Positions 1 to 10,536 of a DNA stretch of 37,503 nt are shown here, one piece after another. Source of the stretch: Nemertoderma westbladi (Eukaryota > Xenacoelomorpha > Nemertodermatida > Nemertodermatidae); assembly GCA_032718475.1 (NCBI GenBank), contig JAUCBJ010001466.1:1-37503 (forward strand), read 5' to 3'. Both the position numbers and the translations under genes were made by a program. Within the stretch, counting starts at the first letter, position 1; each line of letters opens with the position of its first letter. The notes under the pieces were generated by a model. It saw only the letters and a list, made by a program, of their open reading frames with translations, searched no databases and was not told the DNA's origin.

Positions 1-3000
1 CCGGCACTGTTTGTGGCTGATCGAGAGATATGGGGGCGCTATGCTGCTGGGTCCGCCGGCACTGTTTGTGGCTGATCGAGAGATCTGGGGTCGCTATGTT
101 GCTGGGTCCGCCGGCACTGTGTGGCTGATCGAGAGATATGGGGTCGCTATGTTGCTGGGTCCGCCGGAACTGTTTGTGGCTGATCGAGAGATCTGGGGTC
201 GCTATGTTGCTGGGTCCGCCGGCACTGTTTGTGGCTGATCGAGAGATCTGGGGTCGCTATGTTGCTGGGTCCGCCGGCACTGTGTGGCTGATCGAGAGAT
301 ATGGGGTCGCTATGTTGCTGGGTCCGCCGGCACTGTGTATGGCTGATCGAGAGATATGGGGTCGCTATGTTGCTGGGTCCGCCGGCACTGTTTGTGGCTG
401 ATCGAGAGATCTGGGGTCGCTATGTTGCTGGGTCCGCCGGCACTGTGTGTGGCTGATCGAGAGATCTGGGGGCGCTATGCTGCTGGGTCCGCCGGCACTG
501 TGTATGGCTGATCGAGAGATATGGGGTCGCTATGTTGCTGGGTCCGCCGGCACTGTGTATGGCTGATCGAGAGATATGGGGTCGCTATGTTGCTGGGTCC
601 GCCGGCACTGTTTGTGGCTGATCGAGAGATCTGGGGTCGCTATGTTGCTGGGTCCGCCGGCACTGTGTGGCTGATCGAGAGATCTGGGGTCGCTATGTTG
701 CTGGGTCCGCCGGCACTGTGTATGGCTGATCGAGAGATCTGGGGTCGCTATGTTGCTGGGTCCGCCGGCACTGTTTGTGGCTGATCGAGAGATCTGGGGT
801 CGCTATGTTGCTGGGTCCGCCGGCACTGTGTGTGGCTGATCGAGAGATCTGGGGGCGCTATGTTGCTGGGTCCGCCGGCATTGTTTGTGGCTGACCGCGA
901 GATATGGGGGCGCTATGCTGCTGGGTCCGCCGGCACTGTTTGTGGCTGATCGAGAGATCTGGGGTCGCTATGTTGCTGGGTCCGCCGGCACTGTGTATGG
1001 CTGATCGAGAGATCTGGGGGCGCTATGTTGCTGGGTCCGCCGGCACTGTTTGTGGCTGACCGCGAGATATGGGGGCGCTATGTTGCTGGGTCCGCCGGCA
1101 CTGTGTGGCTGATCGAGAGATATGGGGTCGCTATGTTGCTGGGTCCGCCGGCACTGTGTGTGGCTGATCGAGAGATATGGGGGCGCTATGTTGCTGGGTC
1201 CGCCGGCATTGTTTGTGGCTGATCGAGAGATATGGGGGCGCTATGCTGCTGGGTCCGCCGGCACTGTGTATGGCTGATCGAGAGATATGGGGGCGCTATG
1301 CTGCTGGGTCCGCCGGCACTGTGTATGGCTGATCGAGAGATCTGGGGTCGCTATGTTGCTGGGTCCGCCGGCACTGTGTATGGCTGATCGAGAGATCTGG
1401 GGTCGCTATGCTGCTGGGTCCGCCGGCACTGTGTATGGCTGATCGAGAGATATGGGGTCGCTATGCTGCTGGGTCCGCCGGCACTGTGTATGGCTGATCG
1501 AGAGATATGGGGTCGCTATGTTGCTGGGTCCGCCGGCACTGTGTATGGCTGACCGCGAGATATGGGGGCGCTATGCTGCTGGGTCCGCCGGCACTGTGTA
1601 TGGCTGACCGCGAGATCTGGGGGCGCTATGCTGCTGGGTCCGCCGGCACTGTGTATGGCTGATCGAGAGATATGGGGTCGCTATGCTGCTGGGTCCGCCG
1701 GCACTGTGTGTGGCTGATCGAGAGATATGGGGGCGCTATGCTGCTGGGTCCGCCGGCACTGTGTATGGCTGATCGAGAGATCTGGGGTCGCTATGTTGCT
1801 GGGTCCGCCGGCACTGTGTATGGCTGATCGAGAGATCTGGGGTCGCTATGTTGCTGGGTCCGCCGGCACTGTGTGGCTGATCGAGAGATCTGGGGTCGCT
1901 ATGTTGCTGGGTCCGCCGGCACTGTGTGTGGCTGATCGAGAGATCTGGGGTCGCTATGCTGCTGGGTCCGCCGGCACTGTTTGTGGCTGATCGAGAGATC
2001 TGGGGTCGCTATGTTGCTGGGTCCGCCGGCACTGTGTATGGCTGATCGAGAGATCTGGGGTCGCTATGTTGCTGGGTCCGCCGGCACTGTGTATGGCTGA
2101 TCGAGAGATCTGGGGTCGCTATGCTGCTGGGTCCGCCGGCACTGTTTGTGGCTGATCGAGAGATCTGGGGTCGCTATGTTGCTGGGTCCGCCGGCACTGT
2201 TTGTGGCTGATCGCGAGATCTGGGGTCGCTATGTTGCTGGGTCCGCCGGCACTGTGTATGGCTGATCGAGAGATATGGGGGCGCTATGTTGCTGGGTCCG
2301 CCGGCACTGTTTGTGGCTGATCGAGAGATCTGGGGTCGCTATGCTGCTGGGTCCGCCGGCACTGTTTGTGGCTGATCGAGAGATCTGGGGTCGCTATGTT
2401 GCTGGGTCCGCCGGCACTGTTTGTGGCTGATCGCGAGACCTGGGGTCGCTATGCTGCTGGGTCCGCCGGCACTGTGTATGGCTGATCGAGAGATATGGGG
2501 GCGCTATGCTGCTGGGTCCGCCGGCACTGTTTGTGGCTGATCGAGAGATCTGGGGTCGCTATGCTGCTGGGTCCGCCGGCACTGTGTATGGCTGATCGAG
2601 AGATATGGGGTCGCTATGTTGCTGGGTCCGCCGGCACTGTTTGTGGCTGATCGAGAGATATGGGGGCGCTATGTTGAACGTTGGGTCCGCCGGCACTGTT
2701 TGTGGCTGATCGCGAGACCTGGGGGCGCTATGCTGCTGGGTCCGCCGGCACTGTGTATGGCTGATCGAGAGATCTGGGGTCGCTATGTTGCTGGGTCCGC
2801 CGGCACTGTGTATGGCTGATCGAGAGATCTGGGGTCGCTATGTTGCTGGGTCCGCCGGCACTGTGTATGGCTGATCGAGAGATCTGGGGTCGCTATGCTG
2901 CTGGGTCCGCCGGCACTGTGTATGGCTGATCGAGAGATCTGGGGTCGCTATGCTGCTGGGTCCGCCGGCACTGTGTATGGCTGATCGAGAGATCTGGGGT

Positions 3001-6000
3001 CGCTATGTTGCTGGGTCTGCCGGCACTGTTTGTGGCTGAACGCGAGACCTGGGGGCGCTATGCTGCTGGGTCCGCCGGCACTGTGTATGGCTGATCGAGA
3101 GATATGGGGGCGCTATGTTGAACGTTGGGTCCGCCGGCACTGTTTGTGGCTGAACGCGAGACCTGGGGGCGCTATGCTGTTGGGTCCGCCGGCACTGTGT
3201 ATAGCTGATCGAGAGATCTGGGGTCGCTATGTTGCTGGGTCCGCCGGCACTGTGTATGGCTGATCGAGAGATCTGGGGTCGCTATGTTGCTGGGTCCGCC
3301 GGCACTGTGTATGGCTGATCGAGAGATATGGGGTCGCTATGTTGCTGGGTCCGCCGGCACTGTTTGTGGCTGATCGAGAGATATGGGGTCGCTATGTTGC
3401 TGGGTCCGCCGGCACTGTGTATGGCTGATCGAGAGATCTGGGGTCGCTATGTTGCTGGGTCCGCCGGCACTGTTTGTGGCTGATCGAGAGATCTGGGGTC
3501 GCTATGTTGCTGGGTCCGCCGGCACTGTTTGTGGCTGATCGAGAGATCTGGGGTCGCTATGTTGCTGGGTCCGCCGGCACTGTGTATGGCTGATCGAGAG
3601 ATCTGGGGTCGCTATGTTGCTGGGTCCGCCGGCACTGTGTATGGCTGATCGAGAGATCTGGGGGCGCTATGCTGCTGGGTCCGCCGGCACTGTATGGCTG
3701 ATCGAGAGATCTGGGGGCGCTATGTTGCTGGGTCCGCCGGCACTGTTTGTGGCTGATCGAGAGATCTGGGGTCGCTATGTTGCTGGGTCCGCCGGCACTG
3801 TGTGTGGCTGATCGAGAGATATGGGGGCGCTATGTTGCTGGGTCCGCCGGCACTGTGTATGGCTGACGCGAGACCTGGGGGCGCTATGCTGCTGGGTCCG
3901 CCGGCACTGTATGGCTGATCGAGAGATCTGGGGTCGCTATGTTGCTGGGTCGGCCGGCACTGTGTGTGGCTGATCGAGAGATATGGGGTCGCTATGCTGC
4001 TGGGTCCGCCGGCACTGTGTGTGGCTGATCGAGAGATATGGGGTCGCTATGCTGCTGGGTCCGCCGGCACTGTGTGTGGCTGATCGAGAGATATGGGGTC
4101 GCTATGCTGCTGGGTCCGCCGGCACTGTGATGGCTGATCGAGAGATCTGGGGGCGCTATGTTGCTGGGTCCGCCGGCACTGTTTGTGGCTGATCGAGAGA
4201 TATGGGGTCGCTATGCTGCTGGGTCGGCCGGCACTGTGTGTGGCTGATCGAGAGATATGGGGTCGCTATGCTGCTGGGTCCGCCGGCACTGTGATGGCTG
4301 ATCGAGAGATATGGGGTCGCTATGTTGCTGGGTCCGCCGGCACTGTGTGTGGCTGATCGAGAGATATGGGGTCGCTATGCTGCTGGGTCCGCCGGCACTG
4401 TATGGCTGATCGAGAGATCTGGGGGCGCTATGTTGCTGGGTCCGCCGGCACTGTTTGTGGCTGATCGAGAGATATGGGGTCGCTATGCTGCTGGGTCCGC
4501 CGGCACTGTGTGTGGCTGATCGAGAGATATGGGGTCGCTATGCTGCTGGGTCCGCCGGCACTGTTTGTGGCTGATCGAGAGATATGGGGTCGCTATGTTG
4601 CTGGGTCCGCCGGCACTGTGTGTGGCTGATCGAGAGATATGGGGTCGCTATGCTGCTGGGTCCGCCGGCACTGTATGGCTGATCGAGAGATCTGGGGGCG
4701 CTATGCTGCTGGGTCCGCCGGCACTGTGTATGGCTGATCGAGAGATATGGGGTCGCTATGCTGCTGGGTCCGCCGGCACTGTTTGTGGCTGATCGAGAGA
4801 TCTGGGGGCGCTATGTTGCTGGGTCCGCCGGCACTGTTTGTGGCTGATCGAGAGATCTGGGGTCGCTATGTTGCTGGGTCCGCCGGCACTGTGTGTGGCT
4901 GATCGAGAGATATGGGGTCGCTATGCTGCTGGGTCCGCCGGCACTGTTATGGCTGATCGAGAGATCTGGGGGCGCTATGCTGCTGGGTCCGCCGGCACTG
5001 TGTATGGCTGATCGAGAGATATGGGGTCGCTATGCTGCTGGGTCCGCCGGCACTGTGTATGGCTTATCGAGAGATCTGGGGTCGCTATGTTGCTGGGTCC
5101 GCCGGCACTGTGTATGGCTGATCGAGAGATCTGGGGTCGCTATGTTGCTGGGTCCGCCGGCACTGTGTATGGCTGAACGCGAGACCTGGGGGCGCCATGC
5201 TGTTGGGTCCGCCGGCACTGTATGGCTGATCGAGAGATCTGGGGGCGCTATGTTGCTGGGTCCGCCGGCACTGTTTGTGGCTGATCGAGAGATCTGGGGT
5301 CGCTATGTTGCTGGGTCGGCCGGCACTGTATGTGGCTGATCGAGAGATATGGGGGCGCTATGTTGCTGGGTCCGCCGGCACTGTGTATGGCTGAACGCGA
5401 GACCTGGGGGCGCCATGCTGTTGGGTCCGCCGGCACTGTATGGCTGATCGAGAGATCTGGGGGCGCTATGTTGCTGGGTCCGCCGGCACTGTTTGTGGCT
5501 GATCGAGAGATCTGGGGTCGCTATGTTGCTGGGTCCGCCGGCACTGTGTGTGGCTGATCGAGAGATATGGGGTCGCTATGCTGCTGGGTCCGCCGGCACT
5601 GTGTGTGGCTGATCGAGAGATATGGGGTCGCTATGCTGCTGGGTCCGCCGGCACTGTGTGTGGCTGATCGAGAGATATGGGGTCGCTATGCTGCTGGGTC
5701 CGCCGGCACTGTTATGGCTGATCGAGAGATCTGGGGGCGCTATGTTGCTGGGTCCGCCGGCACTGTTTGTGGCTGATCGAGAGATATGGGGTCGCTATGC
5801 TGCTGGGTCCGCCGGCACTGTGTGTGGCTGATCGAGAGATATGGGGTCGCTATGTTGCTGGGTCCGCCGGCACTGTTTGTGGCTGATCGAGAGATCTGGG
5901 GTCGCTATGTTGCTGGGTCCGCCGGCACTGTTTGTGGCTGATCGAGAGATCTGGGGTCGCTATGTTGCTGGGTCCGCCGGCACTGTGTGTGGCTGATCGA

Positions 6001-6992
6001 GAGATATGGGGTCGCTATGTTGCTGGGTCCGCCGGCACTGTTTGTGGCTGATCGAGAGATCTGGGGTCGCTATGTTGCTGGGTCCGCCGGCACTGTGTGT
6101 GGCTGATCGAGAGATCTGGGGGCGCTATGTTGCTGGGTCCGCCGGCACTGTTTGTGGCTGATCGAGAGATCTGGGGTCGCTATGTTGCTGGGTCCGCCGG
6201 CACTGTGTATGGCTGATCGAGAGATCTGGGGTCGCTATGCTGCTGGGTCCGCCGGCACTGTGTATGGCTGAACGCGAGACCTGGGGGCGCTATGTTGGTG
6301 GGTCCGCCGGAACTGTTTGTGGCTGAACGCGAGACCTGGGGTCGCTATGTTGCTGGGTCCGCCGGCATTGTGTATGGTTGACCGCGAGGTATGGGGGCGC
6401 TATGTTGCTGGGTCTGTCGGCACTGTGTATGGCTTATCGAGAGATCTGGGGTCGCTATGTTGCTGGGTCCGCCGGCATTGTTTATGGCTGAACGCGAGAC
6501 CTGGGGTCGCTATGTTGCTGGGTCCGCCGGCACTGTGTATGGCTGATCGAGAGATATGGGGGCGCTATGTTGCTGGGTCTGTCGGCACTGTTTGTGGCTG
6601 ATCGAGAGATCTGGGGTCGCTATGTTGCTGGGTCCGCCGGCACTGTGTATGGCTGATCGAGAGATATGGGGGCGCTATGTTGCTGGGTCTGTCGGCACTG
6701 TGTATGGCTTATCGAGAGATCTGGGGTCGCTATGTTGCTGGGTCCGCCGGCATTGTGTATGGTTGACCGCGAGATATGGGGGCGCTATGTTGCTGGGTCT
6801 GTCGGCACTGTGTGTGGCTGAACGCGAGACCTGGGGTCGCTATGTTGCTGGGTCCGCCGGCATTGTGTATGGTTGACCGCGAGATATGGGGGCGCTATGT
6901 TGCTGGGTCTGTCGGCACTGTGTGTGGCTGAACGCGAGATCTGGGGTCGCTATGTTGCTGGGTCTGTCGGCACTGTGTGTGGCTGACCGTGA
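1..6992. repeat. 55-bp minisatellite array, about 127 copies
   Basis: A GC-rich 55-bp unit repeats head to tail from the window edge to a decayed last unit near 6992. Each unit carries the core GCTGGGTCCGCCGGCACTGT followed by a TGGCTGATCGAGAGAT segment. Units vary at fixed places: GTGTAT/GTTTGT/GTGTGT after CACT, AGATAT/AGATCT, and GGGGGCG/GGGGTCG. Shorter units of 52-54 bp occur where one to three bases are lost. Variants carrying TGAACGCGAGACC and TCTGTCGG cluster in the last 700 bp, as expected at a poorly homogenised array edge. Because 55 is not a multiple of three, all frames open and close in a regular cycle; the many short frames here are artefacts. The left end lies outside the window. 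Confidence 0.97.
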
Positions 6993-7926
6993 GTTATAAC
7001 TAGTTACTACAACTACCACATAGACACGAAGTGGGGCCTATAAGCAATTTCCGGCAGACTGGGTAACTGCAGGTTAACACAACTCAGTATGAGGTCTGCA
7101 GTAGAATATATGTAAGTACTACCAGGTATTAATCAAGAAGAAATTATTATAAATAATCATACGAAATGATACAGACACAAATAATGAAATGAAAGAAGGT
7201 TTTCACTTTCAGACATTTCGCCCTCTGGCGGTAAACTTTAGAAATGTAGATGGATCAGCGTCCCCCACGCCCACAATGACGGAGCCGGGGTTGTGTTACG
7301 ATTCAGTTTAAGCGGAATGAAATCAAGGAAACGGGAGAAGAAGGATTTTAATTTTCGACATTTCGCCCTCTAGCGGTAGACTGGACATTTTTATTGCGAC
7401 GTAAGAGCCTACCTAAAGTGTCAGTTTGCTAAGGCTCCGCCAAAATCTAAATTCGAATTCTAGTTGTGATATTGCAGACAAGGTGTATGAACTCTATTGC
7501 AGACACAAAATAGATCATTTGAGGCTGTTCATCACGAATATGGGACAGTCTAACCTTACTTCGTGGTTCGCCCCATATTCTCCGCCATTAAAATTTACTC
7601 CAAATACACACTTTCTGCAGATAAAAACAAGAACAATTTTAAATTTCATTTTTTTCAATTCAAATATGGATAACCTTAAAATTTCCAAAACTACCAAATG
7701 AGTCACTGAAGTCCGTCTCACTTATAAAACCGTTGATCAGGAAGCAGAAACAACGTCTCAGTCTCGGCAGACTTCTCAAGAATAAACGGCCACAGCGTTT
7801 TAGAACTGATAAGTAACATGGTGATGGTGCAGGGAGGTGTGCTGGTGAACAGAGATTGAGATTATCGCCGCACTAAACTATACCGCTCTATATCTCGTAA
7901 TCGCATAGCAATTACACTGAAATGTA
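6993..7926. other. AT-rich spacer with two related repeat motifs
   Basis: No convincing gene. Two stretches, 7204-7231 and 7352-7376, share the pattern GACATTTCGCCCTC followed by T(A/G)GCGG and a TAGACT- or TAAACT-like tail. A third relative lies at 24678-24706. This suggests fragments of a dispersed short repeat. The 91-residue frame at 7426-7701 has no recognisable domain and I do not treat it as a gene. Confidence 0.5.
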
Positions 7927-8146
7927 ATATTATTTCAGTTAAGAGGGTCTTCAGCACCGGCTATACAAGAAAAATGGTTTATTTTTCACACGATAGCTTG
8001 TTCACCCTAGTAGGACTTTACAATTTTATTTAATTTAAAAATATTAAACACCTGAAGAGCCTCTGTGAGGTAAAAAAGCTATCGTGTGAAATAAACCATT
8101 TTTCTTGTATAGCCGGTGGTGAAGACCGTCTTAACTGAATTAATAT
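7927..8146. mobile_element. Short fold-back element (MITE-like), 70-bp arms
   Basis: Arms at about 7927-8000 and 8076-8146 are inverted copies with few mismatches, both reading inward from ATATTA then TTCAGTTAAGA and sharing CACCGGCTATACAAGAAAAA. They surround about 75 bp of AT-rich sequence. No coding capacity. The flanks show no clear target-site duplication beyond the TA-rich ends, so the superfamily is undetermined. Confidence 0.7.
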
Positions 8147-8483
8147 GTCTTATACACCCCGAAAGACGGCGTTCAATGTAGCAAACTTACTGGAATGTAA
8201 AGAATACTTAATAACTAAATAGAAGTTTAAACAACAGAGCTGTATATTTCCAATTCATTATTATTCGTAATCAAGAATCTATAAAATACAATATATTCCG
8301 CTAATCCGAATCAATTAATTATATATATAATATATACATACAAGCAAAATGGAATGATTAAATAGGTTATATGGAATAACAATAAACAGGGGAATAAACT
8401 CTACTGACGAACAAAAAGCACAGTTTCATAAAGGTTAATAAAGTAATACTAGTAAGTAATAATAAAGTCGTTGATACAGTGGC

Positions 8484-8722
8484 TGTCAATGATTTAGCCA
8501 CTATTGGGCCAACTGTCAATGATTTAGCCATTATTGGGCCAATTGTCAATGATTTAGCCACTATTGGGCCAACTGTCAATGATTTAGCCATTATTGGGCC
8601 AACTGTCAATGATTTAGCCACTATTGGGCCAACTGTCAATGATTTAGCCATTATTGGGCCAACTGTCAATGATTTAGCCATTATTGGGCCAACTGTCAAT
8701 GATTTAGCCATTATTGGGCCAA
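8484..8722. repeat. 30-bp minisatellite, 8 copies
   Basis: Eight tandem 30-bp units, each starting GTCAATGATTTAGCCA. Early units alternate between CTATTGGG and TTATTGGG, giving a 60-bp higher-order period. Since 30 is divisible by three and the unit lacks stops, open frames exist on both strands (10-residue repeats VNDLATIGPT on plus and AKSLTVGPIM on minus). Frames extend at most about 100 residues beyond the array, so this is more likely a minisatellite than a gene. Confidence 0.9.
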
Positions 8723-9245
8723 AATAACTTTATTATAAGAAAATACATACCAGATTACCAAGAGATAGTAGGTTGAGGTTGTGTTATTGTTATAATCAAA
8801 ACAATAAATTTAAATATGCATCACATAATGAAGTGATTTTAGATAGCTTACCATATTTACTGACATTGAGTACTTTATCAGGACAAAATCACTGGTTAGC
8901 TGTATATAATGAACCAATACTAAATGGGAATTAAATTAGAAATACTTTTCTAAATAACTTAATACAATAGATCTCTTACAACTATTCTATATAAGACTTG
9001 GGTTTGTTTTAGTATGACTGACTAACGTTAACGACTGATTTTATATTCAGATTAACTTCAGTTCAGTTTATTAAATATTGGCATTATAAATAATTAATGA
9101 TTTTAGATTTACTAGACATGTAATATAAAATCCAACAACGCGATAGTGTGCTACCATCATGGTAGCATCTCTGGCCTGATTGAGTGTCGGTTAACAATAT
9201 ATTTGTGCCACACCATGCAGCAATTCACAATCAACATGCTGTAAA
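8723..9245. other. AT-rich spacer, nothing recognised
   Basis: About 520 bp of AT-rich sequence with no open frame, repeat or RNA-like element that I can support. Confidence 0.5.
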
Positions 9246-9845
9246 GCAGTTTGAATTAAGAATGATATTCCGGCTTATCGAGAAAATTGCTCCGCCACAA
9301 CTCCCTATCACCCATGACATTTGCTAGATCATCCGCATCTTCAAGGCCGGTGTCCTTTAAGATGCGTCTCAAGAACGTCATGGGCTGTCCACAGTGCTTA
9401 TTTTCTCCGGTGAATCATAGCATTGATCTGATTGCTGCAATAATTTCATCAGGAATCCCATATAATGAAAGTATGCTGAACATACGTGAGCGAGAGACTG
9501 AATCAAAGGCCTTGAAGAAGTCAACAAAGATAACAGCCAGATGCCTGTCTTTCTTTTTTGATAATTCTTCAATTATCCTTCTAAGTGCCAAAATGGGCTC
9601 CATGGTCCCACGACCTTTACGGAACCCATTCTGATTTCCACAGAGTAGTCTCTCAATGGGATCCCTGATGCGATTTAATAGAATCCTATTGTATAGTTTT
9701 GCAGCAATCGAGATCAATGAGACTCCCCGAAAAGAACCATATAGTGTTAGGTTGCCCTTCTTGGGAACTGGCACCAACTTATTTGTTTTCATTTCTGTGT
9801 CGTTCTGTACAATTCCTAGTCGGACGATATCCCGGGATACCTACA
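9246..9845 (-). pseudogene. Internally deleted LINE (reverse transcriptase and C-terminal pieces)
   Basis: Reading on the minus strand from about 9845, the translation holds the N-terminal part of a non-LTR reverse transcriptase: PKKGNLTLYGSFRGVSL, then NQNGFRKGRGT, then the first catalytic block IFVDFFKAFDSVSR. The frame stops at 9415 (TGA). In the same frame after the stop it continues with CGQPMTFLRRILKDTG and DLANVMGDRELWRSNF, a typical C-terminal tail of the same kind of LINE ORF. The region between, including the second catalytic (Y/F)xDD block, is missing, so the copy is internally deleted and inactive. A second copy of the C-terminal tail lies at 31760-31872 on the plus strand. Confidence 0.85.
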
Positions 9846-9860
9846 ATATCCGGTTGGATA

Positions 9861-9883
9861 TGACAGACAGACAGACAGACAGA
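9861..9883. repeat. (ACAG)n microsatellite
   Basis: A short run of about five ACAG repeats directly upstream of the minus-strand LINE fragment. Confidence 0.85.
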
Positions 9884-10536
9884 AAAAAGTATAAAATGAA
9901 AGTACTGAAAATTATTATATTATTAAATAATATTATTATTGTAAGCAATACAAATGGTTTTTTAAATTGGACTTTTTAATGTAATTGGATCTTTCAAATA
10001 TCGATAGCTAATGTTTTCTTTATTACCGGTAAATAAAGTGTTGTTTATTGAAGCTGCCTTGTGATTATTGTGTAATAGAATAGAAACCCCGAAAGTCTTA
10101 AACACAAAAACATCATGTTGGTTTTATTAAAATAAAAATCTTAAAAGGCTTATTTTAGTGACTTTATTTTGTATAAAATAAAAACTTTATCACAAAAACA
10201 ACCGACATTTCGACCGACACAGTCGGCATTATCGGGGTCAGGAAGGATAGGGAGATTAACCTCACTCACCATAGCGCAGTGAAACTCATTACCCGGTTGG
10301 AATGCAGAATATTAATTAATTAATTAGTTACAGGAGACAGAATATTAGTAGATAAATCGTCTACAGATGGGCATATTAATTAAACGAAAAACTCAAACTA
10401 ATCGGACTAATCGCACACACCGCAAAACCCGCAAGTATCACAAGCAAAGCCAATGTTATAAATCGTAAAAAGGATCGCTTGCATAACATTGGGTGTCCCG
10501 GGATTGTTGTATCTAATAAATAAAGCACCAAACCGT
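9884..10536. other. AT-rich spacer and 3' side of the SH3 adaptor gene
   Basis: No protein gene. Downstream of the SH3 adaptor on the minus strand, AATAAA (complement of TTTATT near 10163-10168) is a candidate poly(A) signal about 370 bp past the stop codon. The interval also holds the Penelope-like motif listed separately and an (ATTA)n stretch near 10313-10330. Confidence 0.4.
10190..10260 (-). mobile_element. Possible Penelope-like or LINE 3'-UTR remnant
   Basis: Read on the minus strand, a hairpin GCCGACTGTGTCGGTCGAAA follows CTGACCCCGATAAT and precedes TGTCGG. A self-complementary GC stem ending in CGAAA just after a CTGA-type block is common in the 3' UTR of Penelope-like and some LINE elements. 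The Penelope-like copy in this window has a similar CCCCCATTGGGGCGAAAC hairpin at 23455-23473. No coding sequence remains. Confidence 0.35.

Noticed and set aside
11-6876. Many frames of 60-150 codons in the 55-bp array, on both strands
   Set aside because: They arise from the repeat unit cycling through three frames; they have no consistent start, end or flanking gene.
8367-8711. 114-codon minus-strand frame with AKSLTVGPIM repeats
   Set aside because: Produced by the 30-bp minisatellite; the non-repeat tail has no recognisable domain.
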